Positions 50,131-58,855 of a stretch of 64,000 nt of DNA are shown one piece after another. Origin of the DNA: Bradyrhizobium manausense (lineage in GTDB: Bacteria; Pseudomonadota; Alphaproteobacteria; Rhizobiales; Xanthobacteraceae); assembly GCF_018130615.1 (NCBI RefSeq), contig NZ_JAFCKB010000003.1:124001-188000 (forward strand), written 5' to 3'. The notes beneath the pieces were generated by a model. That model made no database searches. It was not told the origin of the DNA and worked only from the letters and a program-made list of their open reading frames with translations. Made by a program: the position numbers and the translations under genes. The number at the start of each line of letters is the position of its first letter. Position 1 is the first letter of the stretch.

Positions 50131-51367
50131 CAGCCGCCTCGCGGGCACGCAGTTCGCGCGGCGCATCGACCGGGCTCGTTGCGCCGCCTTCTACCTCCGC
50201 GAAGATGTCGCCTTTCGGCTGGTAGTTGTCGGCAAGCGAGAAGCCGTAACCAGGCGCGACGGTGTTATAGCAGACACCGGTGAGCCGCGGCGCCTCCGGC
50301 GCGCGACCGGCGAGCAGGCTGACGATGGCCGCTGCGCAAGCCTTGCCTTGCGCGCTCGCGGCCGACGCTGATTTCGGGATGCCGCCGCCGAGGCAGGCGT
50401 CGCCGATGACGTGGACGTTTTCGACCAGCTTTGACTCGAAAGTCACAGGATTGATCGGGCACCAGCCGGTGGCATCCACGGCGCCCGCCACTTCGGCAAT
50501 GTGGCCGGCGCGCTGCGGCGGGATGACGTTGGCGACGTCAGGCGTGTAGGTGCCGAATTCGGTGACGATGGTCTTGGTCGACGGATCCACGGATGTCACG
50601 CGGCCGCCTTGTGACAAGCCGATGCGTTCGATCATGTCGCCGTAGAGCTCCTTCCACGCCTTCTCGAACAGCCGCTGCTGCGAGAAATTGTCCTTGGCAT
50701 CGAGGATCAGGACTTTCGAGCGCGGTTTCCTGGTCTTCAAATAATGCGCGATCAGGCTGGCGCGCTCGTAGGGCGCCGGCGGACAACGAGAGGGATTGGC
50801 GGGGATCGCGATGGCGACCGTGCCACCATCGTCCATCGCCTCCAACTGCCTGCGCAGCAGCAGCGTCTGCGCGCCCGCCTTCCAGGCGTGCGGCATCTTT
50901 TCCGATGTGGTCTCGTCATAGCCGGGCAAGGCGTCGAAATGGAAATCGATGCCGGGCGAGAGGACGATACGGTCAAAGGGCAGCGCGACGCCATCGGCCG
51001 TCAGGACGCTGCGCTGCTCCGGCGCAATCGTGGTCACGGCCTGGCTGATCACGGTGATGCCCTCGGCGGCGAGCTTGTCATGGCCAAATTGCTGCGCTTC
51101 GATCTCGCGCAGGCCCGCGATCACCTCGTTGCTGAAGGGGCAGGAGGTGAAGACCGCATTGGGCTCGATCAGGATGACCTGCAGGTCGGCTTGCGCGCGC
51201 TTGAGAGCGCGGGCGCAGGCTGCTCCGCCAAAGCCGCCGCCGACCACGACGATGCGGCCCGTCGATTGCGCGCGCACGACGTGTGGCCGCCCCAATGTTG
51301 CGGCTGCGGCGGTGATACCGAGCACGGCAGTTCGCCGTGTCACCGGTCGCGTGGTCATCAGGATCAT
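50084..51367 (-). CDS. Flavocytochrome c sulfide dehydrogenase-type flavoprotein (FccB/SoxF)
   Basis: A 427-residue FAD protein with a Tat signal (VTRRTAVLGITAAAATLGRPHVVRAQ). FAD motif RIVVVGGGFGGAACARALKRA; redox cysteines in FTSCPFSNEVIAG and RCPPAPYERA, as in FccB; the C-terminal FCSD-type domain has GVCYNTVAPGYGFSLADNYQP. It would oxidise sulfide or polysulfide and pass electrons to a cytochrome c, perhaps SoxX or SoxA. A 10-bp-stem hairpin separates it from the Mo-hydroxylase gene upstream. Confidence 0.87.
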   Translation of the reverse strand: MILMTTRPVTRRTAVLGITAAAATLGRPHVVRAQSTGRIVVVGGGFGGAACARALKRAQADLQVILIEPNAVFTSCPFSNEVIAGLREIEAQQFGHDKLAAEGITVISQAVTTIAPEQRSVLTADGVALPFDRIVLSPGIDFHFDALPGYDETTSEKMPHAWKAGAQTLLLRRQLEAMDDGGTVAIAIPANPSRCPPAPYERASLIAHYLKTRKPRSKVLILDAKDNFSQQRLFEKAWKELYGDMIERIGLSQGGRVTSVDPSTKTIVTEFGTYTPDVANVIPPQRAGHIAEVAGAVDATGWCPINPVTFESKLVENVHVIGDACLGGGIPKSASAASAQGKACAAAIVSLLAGRAPEAPRLTGVCYNTVAPGYGFSLADNYQPKGDIFAEVEGGATSPVDAPRELRAREAADAEHWFQTITADTFG

Positions 51368-51378
51368 CCAGGCGAAAT

Positions 51379-51407
51379 GCCGCGGCGGCCGTGATGACCG
51401 CCGCGGC
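51379..51407 (-). terminator. Strong hairpin between Mo-hydroxylase and sox-type genes
   Basis: A perfect 10-bp stem, gccgcggcgg and ccgccgcggc, with a 9-base loop. On the minus strand it begins 6 bases after the Mo-subunit stop and ends 12 bases before the flavoprotein ATG. No T-run is present. It could reduce read-through or set a processing point within the operon. Confidence 0.5.
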
Positions 51408-51412
51408 GTTTG

Positions 51413-53599
51413 TTAGGCGAAGGTGATGTTCTGGTCGCGCAGCGGCACCGAGCGGATGCGTTTGCCCGTCGCTGCGAAATAGGCATTGAGCACCGCAGGC
51501 GCCGCAACGCCGATGGTCGGCTCGCCGACACCGCCCCAGAAGCCGCCGCTCGGCACCATCACCGCCTCCACCTTCGGCATCTCGTTGATGCGCATCGAGT
51601 TGAAGGTGTCGAAGTTGGTTTGCTCGATGCGGCCGTCCTTGACGGTGCAGCCGCCGTAAAACAGTGCCGAGAGGCCATAGACGAAGGAGCCCGCGATCTG
51701 CCGTTCCACCTGCGCCGGATTGACGACGTAGCCGGGATCGGTGGAGGCGACGATCCGGTGCACCTTGATCTTGCTGCCGTCGGTCACCGAGATTTCGGCG
51801 GCGCCGGCGACATAGCTGCCGTAGCCCATGACCTGCGCAATGCCGCGATAGACGCCTTGCGGCGCCGGCTTGTCCCAGCCGATCTTTTCGGCCACGGCAT
51901 TAAGCACGGCCAGATGCTTGGGGTGATTGCCCATCAGCTTGCGGCGGAAGGCGAGCGGGTCCTGGCCCGCTTCATGGGCGAGCTCGTCCATGAAGCATTC
52001 CATGTAGATCGCGTTGTGATTGACGTTCACGCCGCGCCAGAAGCCGGGCGGAACGTGCGGGTTGCGCATGGAATGCTCGATCAGCAGGTTCGGCACCGCG
52101 TAGCCGAACGCGGCCTCGCCGGATTGGGCGACGCCCTGGAAGGCCGCCGGATCCATGCCGTTCTGCAATGCCTCGGGGCGCACCGAGAACAGGATGGATT
52201 GCCCGGACAGGCGGTAGTGCAGCGCGACCAGATTGTTGTCGGCGTCGAACGCGCCGGTCATCTTGCATTGGGTGACCGGGTGATACCGGCCATGCGTCAT
52301 GTCCTCTTCGCGCGACCATAACAATTTGATTGGCGTGCCCGGCATCTGCTTCGCGATCGCGACGGCCTGGCGGACATAATCCGTCATGCCGCGCCGGCCG
52401 AAGCCGCCGCCGAGCATCACCTTGTGCACGTCGCACTTCTCCGCCGGCAGGCCGGATGCCTCAAGCACGGCCGCGAAAGCCGCTTCGCCGTTCTGTGTGC
52501 CGCACCAGACCTCGCATTTGTCCGCCGTATAGAGCGCGGTGGCGTTCATCGGCTCCATCGTGGCGTGGTTCTGATAGGGATAGTTGTAGACGGCCTCGAT
52601 CTTCTTCGCGGCGCCGGCCATCGCTGTCTTCACGTCACCGTTCTTGTTGCCGACATAGGCCGGCTGCGCGTCGTCAAGGCCCTCGGCCAGCCATTTCGCA
52701 ATCGTCTCGCTCGAGACCTTTGCGTTGTCGCCTTCGTCCCAGACGATCGGCAGCGCTTCCAGCGCGGTCTTGGCGTGCCACCATGTGTCGGCAACGACCG
52801 CGACCGCGGAATCGCCGACCTTGACGACCTTCTGGACGCCTTTCATGCCGGCGACCTTGGCTTCGTCGAAGCTCTTCACCTTGCCGCCGAACACGGGGCA
52901 ATCCTTGATCGCGGCGTTCAGCATGCCCGGCAGCTTGATGTCGATGCCGTAGACCATCGTGCCGGTGGTCTTGTCGGTGGTGTCGAGCCGCAGCAGGCCT
53001 TTGCCTGCGATGGTCCAGTCCTTGGGATCCTTGAGCTTGACGTCCGCCGGCGGCGTCAGCTTCGCAGCGGTTTCGGCGACCTTGCCATAGGTCGTGGTCT
53101 TGCCCGATGCTTTGTGAGTGATGACGCCTTTTTCGACGGTGCATTCGGAGGCCAGCACCTTCCACTCGTCGGCGGCGGCCTGGATCAGCATCACGCGCGC
53201 GGTGGCACCGCCCTTACGAACATAGTCCTGCGAGGAGCGGATGCCGCGGCTGCCGCCGGTCGAGAAATCGCCCCAGACGCGTTTGCGGGCGACACTCTGG
53301 CCGGGTGTCGGGTACTCGGTCGTGACCTTCGACCAGTCGCATTCGAGCTCCTCGGCAACGAGCTGGGCGAGGCCGGTGAGCGAACCCTGACCCATCTCGG
53401 AGCGGGCGATGCGGATCACCACGGTGTCGTCCGGCCTAACCACGACCCAAGCGTTGACCTCGGGCGAGCCGTCGGCTGCGCGGACCACCGCGGGGCCGCC
53501 GAAGGGGAGGTCGAGGCCGATGGCGAGGCCCGTGCCGACGGCGGCGGTGCCGATCACGAAGGCGCGGCGGTTCATCTTGGCGGAAACGTGCTTGTTCAT
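51413..53599 (-). CDS. Xanthine dehydrogenase-family molybdopterin-binding subunit (isoquinoline oxidoreductase/aldehyde dehydrogenase type)
   Basis: A 728-residue molybdenum hydroxylase large subunit. It has a Tat signal (NRRAFVIGTAAVGTGLAIG), then EMGQGSLTGLAQLVAEELECDW, the typical first motif of the IorB-like group, GGGFGRRGMTDYVRQAVAIAK, RGVNVNHNAIYMECFMDELAHEAGQDP, and the active-site glutamate in GGVGEPTIGVAAPAV. With the [2Fe-2S] protein upstream it forms a periplasmic two-subunit enzyme that oxidises an N-heterocycle or aldehyde and usually passes electrons to a cytochrome c. No dedicated cytochrome follows it. Spacing to the small subunit is 11 bp. Confidence 0.88.
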   Translation of the reverse strand: MNKHVSAKMNRRAFVIGTAAVGTGLAIGLDLPFGGPAVVRAADGSPEVNAWVVVRPDDTVVIRIARSEMGQGSLTGLAQLVAEELECDWSKVTTEYPTPGQSVARKRVWGDFSTGGSRGIRSSQDYVRKGGATARVMLIQAAADEWKVLASECTVEKGVITHKASGKTTTYGKVAETAAKLTPPADVKLKDPKDWTIAGKGLLRLDTTDKTTGTMVYGIDIKLPGMLNAAIKDCPVFGGKVKSFDEAKVAGMKGVQKVVKVGDSAVAVVADTWWHAKTALEALPIVWDEGDNAKVSSETIAKWLAEGLDDAQPAYVGNKNGDVKTAMAGAAKKIEAVYNYPYQNHATMEPMNATALYTADKCEVWCGTQNGEAAFAAVLEASGLPAEKCDVHKVMLGGGFGRRGMTDYVRQAVAIAKQMPGTPIKLLWSREEDMTHGRYHPVTQCKMTGAFDADNNLVALHYRLSGQSILFSVRPEALQNGMDPAAFQGVAQSGEAAFGYAVPNLLIEHSMRNPHVPPGFWRGVNVNHNAIYMECFMDELAHEAGQDPLAFRRKLMGNHPKHLAVLNAVAEKIGWDKPAPQGVYRGIAQVMGYGSYVAGAAEISVTDGSKIKVHRIVASTDPGYVVNPAQVERQIAGSFVYGLSALFYGGCTVKDGRIEQTNFDTFNSMRINEMPKVEAVMVPSGGFWGGVGEPTIGVAAPAVLNAYFAATGKRIRSVPLRDQNITFA

Positions 53600-53610
53600 A
53601 TGCCGGCTCC

Positions 53611-54060
53611 TTAGGCGCTAGCGATCGTGTGGATCGCCTCGCGCACCTGCTGGAAGGTGCCGCAGCGGCAGATATTGGTGATGGCCTCATCGATGTCGGC
53701 GTCGGTCGGTTTCGGCTTCTCGCTCAGCAGTGCCGCCACCGCCATGATCATGCCGCTCTGGCAATAGCCGCATTGCGGGACGTCCTTGGCGATCCAGGCC
53801 TGCTGCACCTTGTGCAGCGTGCTGCCGGAGGCGAGCCCCTCGATCGTGGTGATCTTCTTGCCCTCGGCCTCACTGATCGAGACCCCGCAGGAGCGGGTGG
53901 CGACGCCGTCGATATGGACGGAGCAGGCGCCGCATTGTGCAATGCCGCAGCCATATTTGGTGCCAGTGAGGCCAGCATTCTCGCGGATCGCCCAAAGCAG
54001 CGGGGTGTCCGGCTCGACGTCGAGCGTGAAGTTTTTTCCGTTGATTGTTAGGTTTGCCAT
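53611..54060 (-). CDS. (2Fe-2S)-binding subunit of a molybdenum hydroxylase
   Basis: A 149-residue protein with two [2Fe-2S] centres: plant-type (YGCGIAQCGACSVHIDG, followed by SCGV) and helical (CGYCQSGMIMA, later NICRCGTF). It starts MANLTINGKNFTLDVEPDTPLLWAIRENAGL, as in the small subunits of isoquinoline oxidoreductase and related enzymes. It is the first gene of the seven-gene run and would donate electrons out of the Mo site. It has no signal peptide; the partner's Tat signal would export both. Confidence 0.9.
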   Translation of the reverse strand: MANLTINGKNFTLDVEPDTPLLWAIRENAGLTGTKYGCGIAQCGACSVHIDGVATRSCGVSISEAEGKKITTIEGLASGSTLHKVQQAWIAKDVPQCGYCQSGMIMAVAALLSEKPKPTDADIDEAITNICRCGTFQQVREAIHTIASA

Positions 54061-54388
54061 CGCAAGTCCCCTGATTGGCCCATCCACCGATGGACTCAGC
54101 GGCGCAATGTGTCCGGCAAACTGGAACTGTTCAAATCAAGAGTCCGAGGGGCAGCTATCGAAGATTCTCGCGGCTGCGGGAAGATTATGGACCGGGCGGT
54201 GTTGTGCGCGTTCTGAGAAGGGCCGGGCCTGTGCCCGGATTGCGCCATCTCCCTGGACGCCGGTGGCTTGGTCTGAGGCGACGTCGGGGCGCGAAGAAAG
54301 CGCGACAGCTTGTCCCTTTTGCCTGGGTGCAAGACCACGATGCTTTGCTACACTGACTCAAAGCCTCTAAGAGTTCCATGGGAGTTTC
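54061..54388. other. Divergent intergenic region, no gene seen
   Basis: About 330 bp between the [2Fe-2S] gene (minus) and the radical SAM gene (plus). It must hold the promoters of both. I see a TACACT hexamer near 54349 facing the radical SAM gene but no fitting -35, and no sigma-54 match. No repeat is present. Confidence 0.5.
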
Positions 54389-56008
54389 GTGAACGTGCCG
54401 CAGCCCTGCAACGTGCTCATGCTCTATCCGCTGTTCACCGCGGAGTCCTTCTGGAGTTTTGGCGAGTCCTGCAAGCTGATGGGGGTGCGGCGCCCTGCTG
54501 CGCCGCTCGGCCTCATCACCGTTGCGGCGATGTTGCCGGAGAGCTGGACTGTCCGGCTCATCGATTGCAACACGCAAACCTTCGGCGACGACGATCTCGC
54601 CTGGGCCGACGTGGTCTTCACCGGCGGCATGCTGCCGCAGCAGGCCGACACGCTGCTTCTGATCGACAAGTGCCACGCCGCGGACAAACCGGTGGTGGTC
54701 GGCGGGCCAGATCCGACGTCGAGCCCTCACATCTATGCCAGCGCGGACTTCCTGGTGCTTGGTGAGGCCGAGGGCGTCATCCACGAATTCATCGCAGCTT
54801 GGGACAGTGGCAAGCGCGCCGGAGTCTTCACCGCGCCCAAATTCCAGGCCGATGTTACCCGGACGCCGGTGCCGCGCTTCGATCTGCTCAAGTTCGAGGA
54901 CTATCTCTATCTCGGTGTGCAGTATTCGCGCGGTTGTCCGTTCACCTGCGAGTTCTGCGACATCATCGAGCTCTATGGCCGCGTGCCGCGGACCAAGACG
55001 ACCGAGCAGATGTTCGTCGAACTCGAGCGGCTCTACCAGATGGGTTATCGCGGCCATCTCGACTTCGTCGACGACAATTTCATCGGCAACAAGAAGTCGC
55101 TGCGCCAATTCCTGCCCCAACTCGCCGAATGGCAGCGCGCGCACGGCTATCCCTTCGAGCTGTCGACCGAAGCCTCCGTCAATCTGGCCGACGATCCCGA
55201 ATTGCTGGAGCTGATGGGCGCGGCGAATTTCTTCGGCATCTTCGTCGGCATCGAAAGTCCGGATCCCGCAACGCTGGTCGCAATGCGGAAGAAGCAGAAC
55301 ACGCGGCGCAACATCGCCGAGAGCATCCACAAGATCTACGCCGCCGGCATGCTCGTCACCGCCGGCTTCATCGTCGGCTTCGACAACGAGAAGGTCTCGA
55401 TGGCGGATGCGATGGTCGATTTCATCGAGGAGGCCGCGATTCCCGTCGCCATGGTTGGCCTGCTCTATGCCTTGCCGAACACGCAGCTCACGCGGCGGCT
55501 CGCCAAGGAAGGCCGTCTGCATCCGGACCATGATCTCGCCTCGACGACCGGCGGCGACCAGTGCACCGGCGGCATCAATTTCGATCCGGTGCGGCCGCTA
55601 CGCGATATCCTGAAGGACTACAGGAACGTGCTGGAGCGGATCTATAGTCCAGCCGCCTATGCGAGGCGTGTCGACAAGCTGATGACGCTGCTCGACCGCT
55701 CGAGGCAGCGCCATGAGCTCGCCGAGGGCGACATCCGCGCGCGGGTCGGGGCGATGGAGACGGTGCATCGTGTGGTCACCGCAATCCCCGAAGCACGCGG
55801 GCCGCTCTGGCAGACCTTCATGAATTGCGCCAAGCGCGACACCTCGTCGGCACGCATCGCCGTGCAGATGATCGCGGCCTATGCCCATCTCGGACCGTTC
55901 TCGCGCAAGGTCATCGATGCCATCGACGCGCGCTTGGCCGCGCTCGACGACGAGCCGGTGATCCCGGCGCCGGCGATTGACGTCACGGCGGCACGACACT
56001 TGGCCTGA
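54389..56008 (+). CDS. B12-binding domain radical SAM protein with DUF4070-like tail
   Basis: A 539-residue protein. Residues 1-145 form a cobalamin-binding-like Rossmann domain (CNVLMLYPLFTAESFWSFG; PAAPLGLITVAAMLPESWTVRLID; VVVGGPDPTSSP; LGEAEGVIHEF). The radical SAM core begins at about 175 with SRGCPFTCEFCDIIELYGRVPR (CxxxCxxC). DDNFIGNK and ELSTEASVNLADDPELL complete the barrel. The C-terminal part is as in the DUF4070 group, which includes the hopanoid methylase HpnP; however the N-terminal and middle sequence differ from HpnP as I recall it. Start is GTG with GGGAG upstream. The substrate is unknown; a carbon methylation or rearrangement is the family expectation. Confidence 0.82.
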   Translation: MNVPQPCNVLMLYPLFTAESFWSFGESCKLMGVRRPAAPLGLITVAAMLPESWTVRLIDCNTQTFGDDDLAWADVVFTGGMLPQQADTLLLIDKCHAADKPVVVGGPDPTSSPHIYASADFLVLGEAEGVIHEFIAAWDSGKRAGVFTAPKFQADVTRTPVPRFDLLKFEDYLYLGVQYSRGCPFTCEFCDIIELYGRVPRTKTTEQMFVELERLYQMGYRGHLDFVDDNFIGNKKSLRQFLPQLAEWQRAHGYPFELSTEASVNLADDPELLELMGAANFFGIFVGIESPDPATLVAMRKKQNTRRNIAESIHKIYAAGMLVTAGFIVGFDNEKVSMADAMVDFIEEAAIPVAMVGLLYALPNTQLTRRLAKEGRLHPDHDLASTTGGDQCTGGINFDPVRPLRDILKDYRNVLERIYSPAAYARRVDKLMTLLDRSRQRHELAEGDIRARVGAMETVHRVVTAIPEARGPLWQTFMNCAKRDTSSARIAVQMIAAYAHLGPFSRKVIDAIDARLAALDDEPVIPAPAIDVTAARHLA

Positions 56009-56013
56009 ACGTC

Positions 56014-57402
56014 TTACTTCACGGCCAATCGCAGGAAGCTCATCACGCTGCCGAGCGCGGCAAAGCCTGCCCCGAGCGCCAGCGCGACGGTGGCGCCGTT
56101 GTGGCCGGCGAGCGCGAAGCACGCCGCGGCAAGCGCTGCGCCGGTCGTCTGCCCGGTCAGGCGCGCGGTGGCGACGATGCCGGAGGCACTCCCGCCGCGA
56201 TGCGGCGGTGCGCTTGACATGATCGCCTTCATGTTCGGCGCCTGGAAGAAGCCAAAGCCCATGCCGCAGATCATGATCCGCCAGACGATATCAGGAATGC
56301 CTGGATTCGCCGGCAGCAACGCGAGCAGCGCCATGCCGAGGCCGAGCAGAATGAGGCCGACGCCGCCGAGGAGACCGACCGGATGGCGATCGGAGAGGCG
56401 TCCGGCGATCGGCGCCATGATGCCGACGACCAGCGGCCACGGCGTCATGAAGAACCCGGTCTCGACCTGGGAGCGCCCGAGCACGTCCTCGAAGTAGAAC
56501 GGCAGCGAGACGAAGGCGAGGCCTTGCACCGCGAAGGAGCAGACCGCCGTCGCCGCCGACAACGCAAACATCGGCCGGCTGAACAAATCGATCGGCAGCA
56601 TCGGCGCGGGATGATCGGCGTGCCGCCGCGTCAGGATGAAGCCGAGCGAGAGCGCCGTGACCAGCTCGACGGTCACGACGACCGGCGACAGATTATGCGC
56701 GGCGCTGCCGATGCCCGTGATGAACAGGCCGAGGCAGATTGCGGTGAGAAGCGCGCCGAGGAAATCAAAACCGTGATCGGCGCGCGGCGTCTTCGGCAGC
56801 ATCGCAAAACCGATGCCGGTGGCGACGAGGCCGAAGGGGATGTTGACGGCGAACAGCCACGGCCACGGGCCAACCGCAAGGATCGCAGATGCGATCGAAG
56901 GGCCGAAGGTGAAGGCGGTTGCAACCACGAGTGCATTGTGGCCGAAGCCGCGGCCCTGCATCCGGCCGGGGTAGACGAAGCGCACCAGCGCGGTGTTGAC
57001 GCTCATGATGCCGCTGGCGCCCAGGCCCTGCAGCGTGCGTGCGACCAGCAGGCTGTCCAGCGACCAGGCGACCGCGCAGAGCAGCGAAGCGACGGTGAAC
57101 AGCACGAGGCCGCCGAGATAGATGCGCTGGTGCCCGACGATCTCGCCGAGCGCGCCGAGTGGCAGCAGGGTCGCGATCAGCGCGATCTGGTAGACGTTGA
57201 CCACCCAGACCGACTGCTCCGGGCTGACATGCAGATCAGCCGCGATCGCGGGCAGCGCGATGTTGGCGATCGCGGTGTCGAGCGAGGCCATCGCCAGCGC
57301 GGTGAAGATTGCGGCGATCGCCCAGCGGCGTTGCTCGGCCGGCAGGCCATCGGCAACTGGACGATCGGGCTCGCGCGCAGCGGCAGGTAACGTGATTGTC
57401 AT
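56014..57402 (-). CDS. MFS transporter, DHA2 (14-helix) type
   Basis: A 462-residue exporter with 13-14 hydrophobic segments. It opens RRWAIAAIFTALAMASLDTAIANIALPAIAADLHV, the DHA2 signature with the conserved D in helix 1, then QSVWVVNVYQIALIATLLPLGALGEIVGHQRIYL. LVARTLQGLGASGIMS is the second signature. The family exports drugs and organic compounds. The ATG at 57402 was chosen as the first credible start. It is divergent from the isopropylmalate dehydrogenase-like gene, 132 bp away. Confidence 0.85.
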   Translation of the reverse strand: MTITLPAAAREPDRPVADGLPAEQRRWAIAAIFTALAMASLDTAIANIALPAIAADLHVSPEQSVWVVNVYQIALIATLLPLGALGEIVGHQRIYLGGLVLFTVASLLCAVAWSLDSLLVARTLQGLGASGIMSVNTALVRFVYPGRMQGRGFGHNALVVATAFTFGPSIASAILAVGPWPWLFAVNIPFGLVATGIGFAMLPKTPRADHGFDFLGALLTAICLGLFITGIGSAAHNLSPVVVTVELVTALSLGFILTRRHADHPAPMLPIDLFSRPMFALSAATAVCSFAVQGLAFVSLPFYFEDVLGRSQVETGFFMTPWPLVVGIMAPIAGRLSDRHPVGLLGGVGLILLGLGMALLALLPANPGIPDIVWRIMICGMGFGFFQAPNMKAIMSSAPPHRGGSASGIVATARLTGQTTGAALAAACFALAGHNGATVALALGAGFAALGSVMSFLRLAVK

Positions 57403-57477
57403 TGCCTTGCGCTTTGCTCCGGCGGCCTGGCTTTGGTGGGGTTTTCGCATGTACTACGCTTGGGGCGGCTTCCACAG

Positions 57478-57502
57478 GCATATGCTTGCATGCATTGTAT
57501 GC
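57478..57502. promoter_or_regulatory. Imperfect palindrome in a divergent promoter region (possible operator)
   Basis: gcatatgcttgcatgcattg followed by tatgc is a 25-bp imperfect palindrome around gcatgc. It is AT-richer than its surroundings and lies 76 bp upstream of the MFS ATG and 32 bp upstream of the dehydrogenase ATG. The outward arms gcata/tatgc suggest a dimeric regulator, perhaps GntR-like, but no regulator gene is adjacent. Confidence 0.4.
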
Positions 57503-57534
57503 GCGAAGGTCAGGCGCTCTCATGGGGAATCACC

Positions 57535-58596
57535 ATGCACATCGTCGTCCTGCCGGGGGACGGCATCGGACCGGAGATCACGGCCGCGACATTGGGCGTG
57601 CTGCGCGCGGCGTCTGAACGCTTCCAGCTCAATCTGCGGCTGGAGGAGCACGCGGTCGGGCATGCGAGCCTGAAGCTGTCAGGCACCACGGTGCGCCCCG
57701 AGCTGCTCGACATCGTTCGCGCCGCCGACGGCCTGATCCTGGGACCGACCGCGACCTTCGACTTCAAGGATGAGGCGCATGGCGAGATCAACCCGTCGCG
57801 CCACTTCCGCAAGAACCTCGATCTCTACGCCAATGTCAGGCCTGCGCGCACCTATACCGGACGGCCCGGCCGCATCGGCGATTTCGACCTCGTCGTGGTG
57901 CGCGAGAACACCGAAGGGTTTTACGCCGACCGCAACATGGAGCAGGGTAACGGCGAGATGCTGGTCACGTCCGACGTCGTGATCTCGCTGCGCCGGATCA
58001 CGCGCCTCTGCTGCGAGCGCATTGCGCATGCCGCTTGCCGGCTGGCGATGAAGCGGCGCAAGCATCTCACCATCGTGCACAAGGCCAACGTGCTCAAGAT
58101 CGGCGACGGCATGTTTCTGGACATTTGCCGCGAGGTGGCGAGGTCCTATTCCGGCCTTGCGGTCGACGACATCCTGGTCGACGCCATGATGGCGCATGTG
58201 GTGCGCAACCCCGAACGCTTCGACGTCATCGTTGCCACCAACATGTTCGGCGACATCCTGTCCGATCTCACGGCGGAGCTCTCGGGCAGCCTCGGCCTCG
58301 GCGGCTCGCTCAATGTCGGCGACCGCTACGCGATGGCGCAGGCCGCGCACGGCTCGGCGCCCGACATCGCAGGGCAGGACGTCGCCAACCCGGTCTCACT
58401 GATCCTCTCGACGGCGCTGCTGCTCGGCTGGCACGGCGAGAGAAGCGGCGCGGTCCGCTACGAGGAAGCGGCGCGTGCGATCGAGGCGGCGGTGGCGAAG
58501 GCGATTGGCGAGGGCAGGGCGACACGCGACGTCGGCGGCAAGCTCGGCACCATCGCAGCGGGCGCCGCGATCGCGGAGATCCTGCAGGCGGAATGA
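57535..58596 (+). CDS. Isocitrate/isopropylmalate dehydrogenase family protein
   Basis: A 353-residue beta-decarboxylating dehydrogenase. Motifs: VVLPGDGIGPEIT at the start, substrate arginines in LYANVRPARTY and VVRENTEGFYADR, catalytic Lys/Asp in HKANVLK and VDAMMAHVVRNPERFDVIVATNMFGDILSDL, and the nucleotide segment AAHGSAPDIAGQDVANPVSLIL. The NAD-type Asp region follows. It is not clearly LeuB (no leuCD near) and could be a tartrate or homoisocitrate-type enzyme. The ATG at 57535 has GGGGA upstream. It probably shares control with the divergent MFS exporter. Confidence 0.85.
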   Translation: MHIVVLPGDGIGPEITAATLGVLRAASERFQLNLRLEEHAVGHASLKLSGTTVRPELLDIVRAADGLILGPTATFDFKDEAHGEINPSRHFRKNLDLYANVRPARTYTGRPGRIGDFDLVVVRENTEGFYADRNMEQGNGEMLVTSDVVISLRRITRLCCERIAHAACRLAMKRRKHLTIVHKANVLKIGDGMFLDICREVARSYSGLAVDDILVDAMMAHVVRNPERFDVIVATNMFGDILSDLTAELSGSLGLGGSLNVGDRYAMAQAAHGSAPDIAGQDVANPVSLILSTALLLGWHGERSGAVRYEEAARAIEAAVAKAIGEGRATRDVGGKLGTIAAGAAIAEILQAE

Positions 58597-58647
58597 GCAG
58601 CGCCTGACTTTTTTCTGCTTTTTCTTTCGAGCCCGAACCGGATAGCT

Positions 58648-58773
58648 CGAAAACAACCCCATGCACAGTAGAAGGCCCCTTGAACGACAGGGGTTTTCAG
58701 ACGACTTCGCCGCGACCTCTGGCGCTTCGGCGAAGTTGACACGTCGGGCAAAACACCGGCACGATGTCATCAT
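58648..58773 (-). repeat. 125-bp intergenic element, copy 2
   Basis: Read on the minus strand it starts atgatgacatcgtgccggtg with tgttttgcccgacgtgtcaa and ends ctactgtgcatggggttg plus ttttcg. Both ends match the element at 9800-9924, and the total length is within one base. The centre is different; here it holds two hairpins, cttcgccg/cggcgaag and acccct/aggggc. It lies in a 530-bp gap (58597-59126) that also holds the decayed amidohydrolase. Confidence 0.75.
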
Positions 58774-58855
58774 GGGCGATCGCGTTGACGATCATGCCGC
58801 GTGCGCTCGGATGTGCATGGCTCTTCGCCTTTCACGCGTTGAAATACGGTAGCGT

